A stretch of 47,781 bases of DNA from Gracilaria caudata (Eukaryota > Rhodophyta > Florideophyceae > Gracilariales > Gracilariaceae), in the NCBI GenBank assembly GCA_030374735.1, contig JASCIV010000099.1, forward strand, positions 1-47,781. Reading direction: 5' to 3'. Position numbers and translations under genes: made by a program. Positions 1-10,382 of the stretch are shown here, piece after piece; position 1 is the stretch's first letter; every line of letters begins with the position of its first letter. The notes beneath the pieces were generated by a model. The model was not told where the DNA came from. It made no database searches and worked only from the letters and a program-made list of their open reading frames with translations.

Positions 1-1996
1 ATCTGGTGCGTTACACCAGTTTCTCTTCTAACATTTCAAGTATATCGGTCGCCTCCTTCTTCTCAGTTGGCGACCATTCTTCCATTCCAAGACATATTGC
101 AATACACATGACAGTGTGCAGTATCATTGCAATAGGCCTGCAATATTATGCTGAACACAGCCGGGAACAAAAATTTTTGTTTACTACCAGCATAACCTTT
201 TGAAACATAAAGAGAAGAAGAAAAACCTGGTGAAATTGCTCCGGGCTCTGTGGCATAGCAAGGATAGATAGAAAATGCAAATTGTACGATAGTGCCAACA
301 TCGAATCCGGAAAGCAATGATGGTACCAATATTAAACTTTTTTGCAATACTTATAGCAAATTTATACACGAACTGCAACATTCGTTGCAAAACGTCAACT
401 GCCTGCCGTAGAATATTGATATTGCATATTGCAATATATTACTCGGAACCTCTGGCTGTAGGTCACATTAAAGTGAAACCGATGCGCTTCGAGGTCTTGG
501 CATGCGCATTGGTTGTATTTTTTTCACCTCGATGGGCATCATGCTCATTATGGAGACGCAAATTGGTACAGTTCATCGGCAATAATCTTGCCTTCTCTAC
601 ACGCCGCCTAAGAACGCAAGAGCGGTGTCAATGGGCAATTTATCACTCTGAGACAAGACTTTTGAACAAGAACAACCATTCGGATAAAGTTGCATCAGAA
701 CGAGATAAACCATTGAGGTTCGGTTAAGCTGGTGTGCCAGGAAAAGATTTTATTGAATCCACAAACACTGTCAAAGTATTATCAAGTTCTGCATTCTAAA
801 TTACGTCTTTCCATATTATTGTTATACAGAGTTTAGTGCCGTTTTATCACGAAAACGTTGTTCTTCTTTGTTGTCTTTATCGTTTTTTTGTCGTCATAAA
901 TTTTAAAACAACATGCACACTACACCACAAATTCAACCACTTTTCCACAACTAATGACGCGTTTGTCTATTCTGTTCAAGTTCTTTGTTTCATTCTGCGT
1001 CAACAAAGGCGTTTTTAAAACAGATTTAAAAATTAAAGAGCCCATTCCAACCGAAAAACGAAAACAACATCCTCATTATCACGTCGATTTTAAAAATAGT
1101 TGAAATTCGAACAAACACAAAACATTTCTTAGTTTGTAAACAGCTGTGCGAAAAGAGATGCTCTGCAATTAGTTTCACATGTTGCACTACCTAAGACAAC
1201 ATGTTGCGTAATGCATATTGATTAAGAGATTTCATGTCATACTGCAGTGTTGTTTAGATTAGCAACTGTTTTCAAATTTATCTTCAATTACTGCAATTTT
1301 AATAGTTAGTTTCAACCAGTAACGAATATAAATTGAGATGTAATGTGAGTTTGACATGGATAGGTTGTAAAACACCAGACAAACCAAGCCATGCACTTTT
1401 TCTTTTTCTTGTACGGTTTATATCGTCCATCAGAAAAACTCTAAACGTGTGAAACGAAGCTCTTTTTCTCTGCCATTGAACATTCATTGCACACTAGCCA
1501 AAACATACAAAAAAAAGTCTTAAAATGCGACAAACTAATCGCTTATTAATGCTCTTTTGTTTTTTACACACTAATTGTTTTCTGTTAGAACAAGTTGGTG
1601 TATTTAAAAGCTTTTCACGAATAAAAACAGGTTTCTTTTCGTACTTTCAAAAATATTTATTATTTTGTATGAGAAGAAATTGCATTGAAAACCAATATTG
1701 ATTGTTGCAACCTGGTCAGAAAAAATTCAAATTTTATCGAATGCATTCTGCACACTTCAAAAATCCGAATTGAATCCTTAAATTTTAAAGGGGGAACATA
1801 CTCAAAAGTTTGTTCTCGTATTTCATCGCAAAAATCTAATCATCAATTTGATTGTTGCTAATTCAAAAATCAAATATTTGTCGGAGATCATAAGCGTTGA
1901 TGGTGATGGCTTGCAAAGCCAGCTCAGTGTATCGGACAAGAACGTCCAAAACCTGAAAGAAAGAAAATTGAAATTGCTTTTGAGACAGCTGTTTGG
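1..1996. other. AT-rich region without a recognisable gene
   Basis: No open frame here shows a domain, a convincing start or coding-like composition. The sequence is AT-rich with many short A/T runs. The first ~450 bases contain several copies of the word TTGCAAT or ATTGCAATA on both strands (near 95, 125, 140, 420 and 430), which may be relics of a small repeat. I see no tRNA, rRNA or promoter that I could defend. Confidence 0.5.
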
Positions 1997-2155
1997 TTGA
2001 GTATATACGTTCACCCTAAATCTAGAACTGCAAGCTACTTACTGCGTCGGGTCTTCCCACCACAACTTCTTTTGAGAAGACCCGCTTCATATGTCACCCT
2101 TCTTTTCTCTTTTGTCACCCTGCACCTAGCTTATCCATCCAAGGTGTCAACAGAT

Positions 2156-5100
2156 ATGGATACCGATCCAGAACTACCCACAACGTCTCAGAGAGCATTG
2201 AGACACTTTAACATGATTGAAGACCAAACGACTCCGTTGCTGAAAGTGTTTTGCTTCTCAAAATCAACTTCGTTGAAATCGATCAAGAAGGCATATCGCC
2301 GCCTCGCAGCTTTAGTCCATCCAGATCGCTGTCAATCTGATTTACGTGGCGCAAATCGGAGCATGATGACGCTCACGCGTGCAATGGATCTTGTCCAAAC
2401 CCAGATGCAGCATGAAAAAATATACGGAGACCTTTCAAAAGATGAAGACTTTCGTTTGGACTCCACCGTCTTATATTCTGTCGCTGACACCGAAACGGAG
2501 CAATTGGTCCATGATCACGAGCAAAGAACGGAAAGGGAGAGACAAGAGGCCGGGAGAAGTTTTAAAACATCTGCAAATTACTCGGAATCAGTGAATCCGT
2601 TTCCGTCATCAGCACAGCCCAAATGTGAAGAGGCGCACCGGGAGAGCGCCGCGGGGAACGGAAAAAAGCGTGCAGAATGTGAGCGGGGAGACGGAGGAGA
2701 AGAAGCAAGTTTGGAAGGTATGCGCCGAGCAGAAGAACAAAAGGAACGTGCAGAGCGCAAACGAGCAGATCAAATCCGGCGTGAAAGAGCTAAGCAAGCT
2801 TACCAACACAGCCAAGAAACACGAAAAGGTGCGACGGAGCATGAATATGGTAGAGAAGGTGAACGCGGACGGGGTGATTCACATGACGTCGGCCATGATC
2901 TTGCCATTTCGAAAGACGATGTGGAGAAGCGTGCAGGCAGGCATATGGATAGTGAAGAAGATGAGGGAGCTTGGTCTACGTCCGCAAAATATAAGTTTAG
3001 TACGTTCTTAGATGACGGTGAAGCGGAGGCTGAAAACGAATCACACGCTTCCAATCCAGAGTTATGTCCTGCACACTACGTCATCCATGACTTTGACCGG
3101 TCCGATTCCAACAACTTTTTCACCAGTCCAAGGGCTAGTCATGGAAATGCCGTAGATTACGGCGGTAGCGTGATGCAACAGGGGGTATTGGACTGTGAAC
3201 GTCTTCATTCAGAAGAGGTAGGCTCTAGGGTACCAAAGAAGCAGCCTAGAACTGGCATCCAAAATCGGAGAACGAAACAAAAACAGGCTTCTAAACGTCG
3301 GACAATGGCAAGAGCGAAACTTGCGCTTCAAGAGGAAAACGTTGCGGCCATGACTGGGAAGCCTCGAAGATGCGTTGAAGTCATTGCGAACGTTGGAATC
3401 GCTCTTCAGTTTCGTTGGCAGTGTGAACAACTCATTCGTGCTCACACAGCCTATATGGGTGCGTACAAGGGTGTGAATATCTCCCAAACTTTGGAGAAGG
3501 TCCGAATGAGGTGTCGAAAAGCCGAGTGTCCTGCCACAATTGTATTTGACTGGCAACCGAGTAATGGACGGTGGAAACTGAATAAGCTCGTGCCCCACTG
3601 CCAGGAATGTACTGTTCAGGGGTTGAGTGGCGCAGGATCTTGCAGTGAGATGAAGAGCTTTTGTGCGCCCGCATACACACCTCTTCAAGTTGCTCGGGCT
3701 ATCCTGGGTGAGGCGGCCTCTGATCCAAACATATCTGTCAAGAAAATCAGAGATCTGGTACGTGCCAAACAAATATACCGATGCCAGCCCCCGGAGAGCC
3801 ATTACCGCTCTGTCATACTACAAATAATTCTTCACATGAATGCAGCTCGCGCTGTAGATATGGCAGCACTTGAGGGATATGCGGAGCTGCTTCGAACGTG
3901 TGGGCATACGGTACGGATTTTTATAATAAGTGGAATTGAGTTGAAGGCGCAGCGGTTGAAAGCCGCTCAACACATATTCGAGCAATGGAAGAAGGCAAAG
4001 AAAATACCTAGCGAGGCTCGTTTTGACGAAAAACTCGTGGACTTGACCGATATTTCGGACAGTGACAGATATTATGGAGGCCTGCTCTTCGTGCCGAGCG
4101 TAGCAGCTAGCTATTGCCAGTATGGACGTACTACTGCCGCAGCAGATGCTGTGCATTGCGACGGGATCGGTCTTCAATCGTACGGAACTACTTTTGAAGT
4201 AGTTACATACGACGCAAACATGCATCTGTTGCCGCTTTTGTTTGCGCATTTTATTGGGCCAGAAAACCATAGCAACTGGAAGACCGTGTTCACCGAGTGC
4301 AAGAAAATTGCTGGGTGTGATATTCCAGAACGAACCACTATTGTCGACCAACAAAAGTGTATTGACCGGGCATTCAAAGAAGTGTTTGTGAGTGCAAAAT
4401 TATTTTTCGATCCCTTACACGTCAAGAAAGAGATGGGAGCGAAGTTAGGTGCAGAAAAAACAATTGGCTTATCTCTGTATGAACGAGCGTTGCACGCACC
4501 AACTCGTGCTGCTGTGGATTACATTGTGCGTCTGTATAATCCGATACAGGAGCAATATCTGGGCAAGTTTGATCCGTCTGAACTATACAAGGCGTACTCG
4601 AACCTCAAGGATACAATAGTGACTTGGCTAGGAGCCCAAGGTCAAATGGCAGCATCTCTTGGGAATCACATTCGTTCCGTGGAGCCCCAAAAAATGCTGC
4701 AACAGGTCGTGAGTATTCAGCGGACAGGGTTTCTTAACCAGAAAGCAGCCTCCGAAGCTTGCCAGAACCCCGTGCCACCAAACATTGAGAAACAGATTGT
4801 TGCTCTCATTCGAGGCTCGCGACTTTACCAGGATACGGTCCACTTCTGTGATGGAACTTCAGGAATGGAGGCAACTGTGGCAAGCTGTACAGGTGAAGCT
4901 GTTCGACGCCGAGTTTGCTTGTCTCCAAAAGAGCATGTTCCTCCTCTTTGCTGTGGCTACTCTACAAATGGCGATGGACTTCCATGTTTCCACGGTGCGG
5001 CAGTGTTATGTAAGAAGTACGGTGCTTCAAATGTTCATCGGTTTGTAGCGGAACGTCATTTGGCAAAGAACTGGAGTACTGTGTACAAAAACGCTTCGTT

Positions 5101-5365
5101 TCCAATTCCCTCTCTGGGTGCACGCAATCAAGTCATTACGGAAGCGAAGCTGTTGGTTCTGTCAGGTAACAATATGAGCATTCCTAAAGCTCTCCCCCCG
5201 CCTCGTGGTCGTGCAGTTATAAATGCTGGCGTTAGACGCAAAGAATGGTTTGAACGTGGTATAGCTGCAAAGAAACAGCGGAATTATGTTTGCTCTTTAT
5301 GCCATCAAGAAGGACATGCGGCAACGCAATGCCAGCTTCGTCGGTTGTTTGGAGATACTCCTTAA
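2156..5365 (+). CDS. MULE-type transposase with N-terminal DnaJ J domain
   Basis: A 1,069-residue ORF with no internal break. The frame is open upstream, but the first ATG is at 2156. In order: a J domain at about residues 27-88 with the HPD tripeptide at 55-57; a long, highly charged E/R/K-rich linker (about 100-350); a WRKY/GCM1-like zinc finger (C453, C458, H481, C482 or C485), as in MuDR-type transposases; and a MULE DDE core. In the core, D669 sits in HCDG, D731 in VDQQKCID at the usual MULE position, and H755 in DPLHVKK replaces the usual CxxH. I did not assign the catalytic Glu. A SWIM-like finger follows (C932/C933, then CFH at 944-946) and a CCHC zinc knuckle (C1046, C1049, H1054, C1059). 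MULE transposases act in the nucleus by cut-and-paste. The intact frame suggests a recently active element. The J domain is unusual here and could recruit Hsp70. I could not define terminal inverted repeats. Confidence 0.85.
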   Translation: MDTDPELPTTSQRALRHFNMIEDQTTPLLKVFCFSKSTSLKSIKKAYRRLAALVHPDRCQSDLRGANRSMMTLTRAMDLVQTQMQHEKIYGDLSKDEDFRLDSTVLYSVADTETEQLVHDHEQRTERERQEAGRSFKTSANYSESVNPFPSSAQPKCEEAHRESAAGNGKKRAECERGDGGEEASLEGMRRAEEQKERAERKRADQIRRERAKQAYQHSQETRKGATEHEYGREGERGRGDSHDVGHDLAISKDDVEKRAGRHMDSEEDEGAWSTSAKYKFSTFLDDGEAEAENESHASNPELCPAHYVIHDFDRSDSNNFFTSPRASHGNAVDYGGSVMQQGVLDCERLHSEEVGSRVPKKQPRTGIQNRRTKQKQASKRRTMARAKLALQEENVAAMTGKPRRCVEVIANVGIALQFRWQCEQLIRAHTAYMGAYKGVNISQTLEKVRMRCRKAECPATIVFDWQPSNGRWKLNKLVPHCQECTVQGLSGAGSCSEMKSFCAPAYTPLQVARAILGEAASDPNISVKKIRDLVRAKQIYRCQPPESHYRSVILQIILHMNAARAVDMAALEGYAELLRTCGHTVRIFIISGIELKAQRLKAAQHIFEQWKKAKKIPSEARFDEKLVDLTDISDSDRYYGGLLFVPSVAASYCQYGRTTAAADAVHCDGIGLQSYGTTFEVVTYDANMHLLPLLFAHFIGPENHSNWKTVFTECKKIAGCDIPERTTIVDQQKCIDRAFKEVFVSAKLFFDPLHVKKEMGAKLGAEKTIGLSLYERALHAPTRAAVDYIVRLYNPIQEQYLGKFDPSELYKAYSNLKDTIVTWLGAQGQMAASLGNHIRSVEPQKMLQQVVSIQRTGFLNQKAASEACQNPVPPNIEKQIVALIRGSRLYQDTVHFCDGTSGMEATVASCTGEAVRRRVCLSPKEHVPPLCCGYSTNGDGLPCFHGAAVLCKKYGASNVHRFVAERHLAKNWSTVYKNASFPIPSLGARNQVITEAKLLVLSGNNMSIPKALPPPRGRAVINAGVRRKEWFERGIAAKKQRNYVCSLCHQEGHAATQCQLRRLFGDTP

Positions 5366-6152
5366 AAGCTTTGCTCGAAGTTAAGTCACGTTTTGTTAGC
5401 GTATGGATGCTTCAGTTTCATCTTGTAGATGCGTCAACACTTTTTGTCACCGCTTTACCGTAAAATTAGTGTTCAATATCCTCTTGTATTCGGTACTTGT
5501 CAGCTTTGATATTGGATGTTGGTGAGAAATTAACCAAATATTTCTCATAGCAAAATAAATAATTCACCGTTGACGTATTACATGCACCATTTCTATCTGT
5601 TCTGCTACGAGCACTAAATTGGACATGAGTCTAAAAAAAAAAGAGCGGTTGAAATCTGCAAGAACAACGCCATTTCCGGCGCAGCAAAAAAGTTTTCATA
5701 TCTTTGTGTGTTGCGACCTATAAAGCAGCTTTTTCGATTCTTTGCCTCAACTCTGTTGCCGCCTACAGAAGGTTTATCAGTGAACGACGTTGGGGATGCC
5801 GAAAATGTCAATTATAGAACTGGAAGAGCACGATTGTGCCATCTACTGGGAAAATGAGAGGGACCGGTTTTGGAGAGCGTAAGCTAGAAAGCTCGCTATC
5901 ATGCCAAAAAAACGAGTGATTTCCTCTCTCGTTCTGCAAGTAGAAAAGAATCAGTGGCCCAAAAGGTGCCACAGAAGGATCTTTTTCTCAATTTTGGATA
6001 TGCTCGAGGTGCACTGTACAATCAACGTAGAGAGTGAAGTAATATATGGTTTCTTGAAAGAGGAGACAAGTGCCATTCATATCTAGACCTACGTAGGGCA
6101 AACTATGCAACGCAAATGGATTCCACACAAGAGCTTCGACCTTTACGAAAAG
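5366..6152. other. Flank downstream of the MULE ORF, no firm gene
   Basis: This is probably the 3' part of the MULE element and its flank. Short coding-like stretches occur on the plus strand between about 5690 and 5880, such as ELEEHDCAIYWENERDRFW read near 5818, but they are broken by stops and match no family I know. An A/T-rich word pair that is inverted relative to 1650-1676 lies near 5539-5562. It is too short and too AT-rich to call a terminal repeat. Confidence 0.35.
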
Positions 6153-6548
6153 CTAGATCATCTGAACTTGGTGTTTTGTAAGAGACAGATTTCTCAATGA
6201 GCCACGGAAACCAATCGTTGCCGACTCCAAGCATTGAGAACGGCGTAAATGGCTCATGTTTCCAATATGCACACTCCGATTTGGTTTTGTGTGTGACAGT
6301 TGTGAACTCATAAACATCCGAAGGTCGCGGAGCAAAATGGTACCCTCTTGAACGAATGGCATCGCTGGAAGTTCAACAACTTGCGTGTGCGTTTCAGGCA
6401 TTCTCGACGTCGCCCCATCGTCATTTAAGAGCTGTTTTCTCTTGACACTGACTGTGCCATGGAGTGGTATAGACTTGAACCTGTCACCGAAAGAGTAAGA
6501 GCTCTTGGGGAGCTCCAACCTGAGACGCACCTTCCTCATCGACTTCAT
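6153..6548 (-). CDS. Hypothetical protein, 131 aa
   Basis: This ORF has an ATG start at 6548 and encodes 131 residues, basic and serine-rich. The N-terminus (RLRLELPKSSYSFGD) has an alternating hydrophobic pattern ending in Y-x-x-GD. That faintly recalls the first strands of arrestin-like beta-sandwich domains, but the ORF is far too short for that family and the resemblance may be chance. No signal peptide, membrane helix or metal-binding motif is visible. It sits between the MULE ORF and the first copy of the 110-bp repeat. It could be a gene remnant or non-coding. Confidence 0.25.
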   Translation of the reverse strand: MKSMRKVRLRLELPKSSYSFGDRFKSIPLHGTVSVKRKQLLNDDGATSRMPETHTQVVELPAMPFVQEGTILLRDLRMFMSSQLSHTKPNRSVHIGNMSHLRRSQCLESATIGFRGSLRNLSLTKHQVQMI

Positions 6549-6702
6549 AGCAACACCCCTCAGGCAGAACTATCCTTCATTGAATCATCATGTACTTTTG
6601 CGATAGATCTGCTTTTCCTTCCTTTGTGTTGAATCTGTCTTCAATTTATTAGCTTATCTAGGGTAAAAAAGAAAGAAAAAAGATAAATTGTAGTTCAATA
6701 TT

Positions 6703-6815
6703 GGATCCAATGACAACTTAATGACGCACGACAGAGAATAACGAGCAAGAATAGCCCATGCACAAAAAATCGTCTGAAAGCTTCATGAGAACATGTGGCA
6801 CGAGTTTTCGTTGGA
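6703..6815 (+). repeat. Diverged ~110-bp direct repeat, copy 1
   Basis: This segment shares with 9650-9760 a GATCCAATGA-like start, the exact 12-mer ATGACGCACGAC (6721-6732) and the word GCACGAGTTTTCG (from 6798) followed by TTGG, against CTGG in the other copy. The two anchor words are exactly 77 bp apart in both copies. An ungapped alignment of the intervening ~65 bases is roughly half identical. The equal spacing makes chance very unlikely. It could be a diverged terminal repeat of one element or two copies of a dispersed repeat. Confidence 0.7.
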
Positions 6816-7368
6816 CAACCGCCACTATTTCGCTCAAAATTCATACCCTCTTTATCATTACGACCAGTACGGCCATACTACTGTCGTAATCATGCGGCAG
6901 TTTTCACATTCTCTCCAAACCTTGTACTGTCGCAGCTCTTTTTACACAATACGCCAGATACGTTCAGAAGTGTGAAGCACGGGAAATTTACTTGTATCAA
7001 AAGATCTATCAATCGCTTTTAAAATCATATATTCGTTACACTACGGTGCCCGATCCATGAATAAGACCAAAGTTGTTTTTTTTTTTTTTTTTTTGTTCCT
7101 GGTGGTAGGTCAATCAAAACACGGGTAGCAAGAAAAAATGGCGTTCAAGCGTGACTTTGGCCGCAAAAGCTCGACGGCGATGATCAACCTGGTTCCAATG
7201 CAAGCGCTTGCAAGAAATGTGAGCAGCGCATTATTTATGTTCTTCATTCTTGTTCATACTTGCCGTTTCTACTACTGTGATTCTCAGCATGTATAGGCTG
7301 TCCAACTCAGTCCTACGGTCCATCCCAGATCTTAGTCAGTGCGCGCCAAAGTTGGTCATGCGTGAAGC
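6816..7368. other. Intergenic stretch with a 19-T run
   Basis: No supported gene. A homopolymer run of 19 T lies at 7076-7094. On the minus strand this run is poly-A, downstream of the stop codon of the 543-residue gene (7369). It could be an A-rich tail or a simple microsatellite. The short plus-strand frames at 6793-7022 overlap the repeat copy and show no motifs. Confidence 0.4.
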
Positions 7369-9059
7369 TCAGGAATCATCTGCGTTAGGGTGCTCCAGCG
7401 GTTTATCGACATGAGCTCCCTCCTCCTCCATGACACTCCTAATGGCCGCATTGTGGCCGGTTACCACAACGCGGAATTTTATGAAACGCCTCGCCTCCGT
7501 GACCCAGTCGGCAGCACGGTTTAACGCTTCTGTCACGCTGTCTGAGATCGCGAATTGCATTTCCTCACATCGGTCGTTCAAGCGGTGGTAAGCGCCGTAA
7601 AGCTCACGCGACAAAAAGGTCCGATCCTTGGACAAGTCCAGCTGGGCGTCTGTGACGAACTTCTGGTGGACCAGCTGAAGAACCGGTTCAGGTTGGGGTT
7701 CAGTGTTCGGCGTGCAAATGTTCTGCTGCCCTTCATATTGAATCGATATCGGAGCACGGCGTGTTGATGCTTCTGGCCGGGTCGAGGTTGGTGCTGCTCT
7801 TACTTCCACTTCCACTTCGTTCCTGAACCTGTCATTGGCAAGATGCCTACCTACGACGCATTCGTCAACGAATCCGCTTGCCCTTGGAAAGTAATGTGGT
7901 ACAAATCGTCGAGGTGCATCCATCCATTCTGTGCGCGGCAGCCACGGTGGACTGTTAAGGTACTCTTTTCCATCGTCTCTACCTGCGGGATGCCTCGGAA
8001 TGTCCGGAAATCGGTCATTCTCATATTCGTACCACAGGTACCCCGGATGTGGGTCACATAATCCAAAAGCGTGTCGGCTTCCGCTGCGTGAAAATCGGTT
8101 CCGCGCACGATATTCTGCACGCCTAGTTCGCGGATGAACCGCACTAATTCGCATGGGAGCCTCATTAATCTTCCCTTAGGAGCATTTAAATTGTCGTCGG
8201 CTCCAAGACGACAGTCGTAAAAATTCACCTGCATTCTTAACCCGTCACGGGCGGCATGAAGAAACGCAAAAAATGACAATACGGCGCACTCCACCACCAA
8301 CACGGACCTCACCACTGACGGAAAATTCCCCTCCTGGAGCATCAAGCGGCTGTAGTAAGCCGCAATCGGTGGCGTCGGCACGCAAAGGTATCTAGAAACC
8401 TTAAAAAGGCGGTCGCTGATCCTCTTGACTCGCAGGTAGAGTCCATCCCGCCTGTCCCACAGCAGGTCATGGAACTCTTGGTTGTGCCATCCGAAGAATA
8501 CACCATGTCGGGAACGGATACGCGCCTCGTTGTTAATGTTGTCGCCCCACCGCTCTCGTTCTGTTATGAGGTAGAAATTGTCTAGAGGAACAGGCCACGC
8601 AACAAGAGCAAGAAGGTTGTGCCCTGCAGGTGGAAACAGGGCTGTATATCCGCTGGTGTTGGGGTGATCAGGACGAAGTCGCTCGAGTATTCGCGCCAAG
8701 TTGCGCTGATACTCACGCTCCTGAGGACACCGGATCCACGGCATATCGGCAAGCATACCACTCGCAGATACAGTAGCGTTTGGGCTGAGACCGTCCCGGA
8801 GGCAAATCCTCATGTGAGCCCAGCGGGCCTGCCACGCATCATCACGGAGACGTCTGCTTGGGAAAAAGTAGCCAGCCTCGGGCAGAACGGGGATTTTCGC
8901 AAAGCGTACCGCATCAAACCAATGTGCAGCTGCGTTCACATAACTCCCGACGGGATATGGAATGACAATATGACGACGAGAGGAAGGGACGCGGTACGGA
9001 TAACGGCGGTGATCGATCATTGTGTCTGGATTAACCCACTGCCCTTCAACATACGGCAT
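7369..9059 (-). CDS. Unrecognised 543-residue protein, probably two exons
   Basis: Two long minus-strand frames overlap. Frame A runs from an ATG at 9059 to a stop near 7851; frame B runs to a stop at 7369. A 59-nt interval with GT at 8041-8040 and AG at 7984-7983 joins them exactly in frame: exon 1 is 9059-8042 (1,018 nt, phase 1) and exon 2 is 7982-7369 (614 nt), giving 543 residues. The junction reads DYVTHIRG then RDDGKEYLNSPP. Both flanks look like real protein, whereas the unspliced tail of frame A does not. Exon 1 is rich in Trp, Arg and Tyr (for example WFDAVRF and RRDGLYLRVKRISDRLF). Exon 2 has an E/V-rich low-complexity patch and a helical C-terminus. I recognise no domain; I looked for tyrosine-recombinase residues and could not place them. 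A programmed or mutational frameshift is the alternative. The gene lies between the two copies of the 110-bp repeat. Confidence 0.6.
7983..8041 (-). other. Candidate 59-nt GT-AG intron
   Basis: On the minus strand the interval starts GTACCTG and ends CATCCCGCAG. Its length (3n+2) is exactly what is needed to connect the two overlapping frames of the 543-residue protein. The donor is not a strong GTRAGT match and there is no long polypyrimidine tract, so splicing is inferred from frame restoration rather than from strong signals. Confidence 0.5.
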
Positions 9060-9649
9060 GGTTGACTGACTGAGACGAGAGTACTTGAGTGTCTTTCAGC
9101 GAGGAATGAGAAAGGCGAAAAGATGAGATCCGTAGGATTCTTGACGACAGATGCGTGGAGAATGAGTGGCAAGACCAGTTTTTTGTACCCGTCTGGAACG
9201 CCTCTTTTGGCCTCTAACCAGCCATATAGTCTCCGTGAAGAGAATCATTGTGGAGCGGAGTGTTATGTGGTGTGCGACGGGTTTATTTAGAAAAAAAAAA
9301 AAATTGTTCGAAATCGGTATGAACAAAGACGCCGCACAAAGGTTAACTGTAATATTGAACACTTCAATATTGTAAACAATTTCGTGCACGGCGCCCCTGT
9401 GCGAGATAAGCAATGACCAATGACAACGGAGCTCATCCGGTCATCTTCTTGTTCTTGGCTTTAATGGCGGAGTATGTACAGCGCTATGTGCGCTGTACAC
9501 GCGTGTTGACGGCCCCTGGCAAAACTTTCCGTCATGGAATCCTAATTCATTTTTCCGTATCTCAGCAAATTTTCGTAGAGGTTCAAGACAGCTTCAATGC
9601 ATAGAACTTTTTTAAAAACTTGACTTCAATAGATTTTCGTCTGATTTTG
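9060..9649. other. Upstream flank of the 543-residue gene
   Basis: No supported gene. This should contain the promoter of the minus-strand gene that starts at 9059. A T/A-rich motif (CTAAATAAAC on the minus strand, around 9283-9293) beside a run of A on the plus strand is the only TATA-like sequence I noticed. It is too common in this DNA to call. Confidence 0.3.
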
Positions 9650-9760
9650 ATCCATTGAAGATTCAATGACGCACGACTTGGTATAATGATAAAAGAGAGC
9701 CGAAGGATTGAAAATCCAATGAAAATTTGATTCAATTTAATTGCACGAGTTTTCGCTGGG
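9650..9760 (+). repeat. Diverged ~110-bp direct repeat, copy 2
   Basis: This is the second copy of the repeat at 6703-6815, in the same orientation. It contains ATGACGCACGAC at 9666-9677 and GCACGAGTTTTCG from 9743, again 77 bp apart, and starts with GATCCATTGA. Together the copies bracket about 2.8 kb that contains the 543-residue gene. Similarity stops shortly after the second anchor word. Confidence 0.7.
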
Positions 9761-9823
9761 GGCGTGCTTGTTGGGTTGGATTGCCGAGCTGCTGGCTTCT
9801 TTTTGCCTCTGCGTCCCGACAAG

Positions 9824-9854
<31 letters not shown>
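9824..9854. repeat. (AC)n microsatellite
   Basis: A dinucleotide AC tract of about 31 bases with one interruption (CACACAT near the left end). It produces a run of Thr-His or Cys-Val in overlapping frames, which should not be taken as coding. Confidence 0.9.
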
Positions 9855-10382
9855 TTCCCCCCGACGCCCGCAGGTCAGCTCACCGCCTGAAGGTTCAGTA
9901 TGCGAACATTTTCGAGAAACGTTGTTGGTTGTTGGACTTTAACGAAGATATCTACTCGCATCTTTCTTGTAGGTATACCGCGTGCGGCGACATGTTTGAT
10001 GTGGTAACGGAGGTGGTGATGTCACAAGCCAGTATACTTGTAGCGTTTCGTGATGCCCGTTTTAAGGGCTGCGTCGTCTTCGGATTGTTAGAGACCGAGA
10101 GATTGGGTGTACTTCCACGCTTCAGTTAAAAGTACGTAACCTGCGAGCGGGGTACCATATAAGTTCAGTAATAATTGGCCCCCCTGTTTGTCGTGCTTAT
10201 AAGATCTGTAGAACTGTGGAACCGGAGGTGCTGTTTAACAAAAATGCGAATGTGGGGTGCGCATTTTTTGGTGCGTACACGCAGAGGTAATATCAAAGTA
10301 TTCCATAATTCGGTTTTGCAGCTGCGTCAAATGTATGTGTACACTCTGGCTTATGTTCTGATTCTTCTAATTGGTCCAGCGC
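9855..10382. other. Possible coding remnant, otherwise nothing seen
   Basis: A plus-strand frame is open to 10129 and its last ~60 residues (for example YANIFEKRCWLLDF and GDMFDVVTEVVMSQ) look moderately protein-like. It starts in the microsatellite and shows no domain. From 10130 to 10382 I see no supported feature. Confidence 0.2.

Noticed and set aside
3209..4425. Long minus-strand frames opposite the MULE ORF
   Set aside because: They lie entirely antisense to a domain-supported ORF and contain no motif.
1650..5562. Inverted A/T-rich words (TTCTCATA-CAAAATAA type) at 1650-1676 and 5539-5562 as MULE terminal repeats
   Set aside because: About 20 bases with two indels in very AT-rich DNA, and similarity does not extend outward. 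MULE termini are usually longer and should be flanked by 8-11-bp duplications, which I could not find.
7369..9059. Tyrosine recombinase (Crypton/DIRS-like) in the repeat-bracketed gene
   Set aside because: I looked for the R...HxxR...Y arrangement and could not assign it with acceptable spacing. Left as unknown.
9764..10129. 121-codon frame through the (AC)n tract
   Set aside because: Its first part is repeat-encoded Thr-His, and the remainder has no start or domain.
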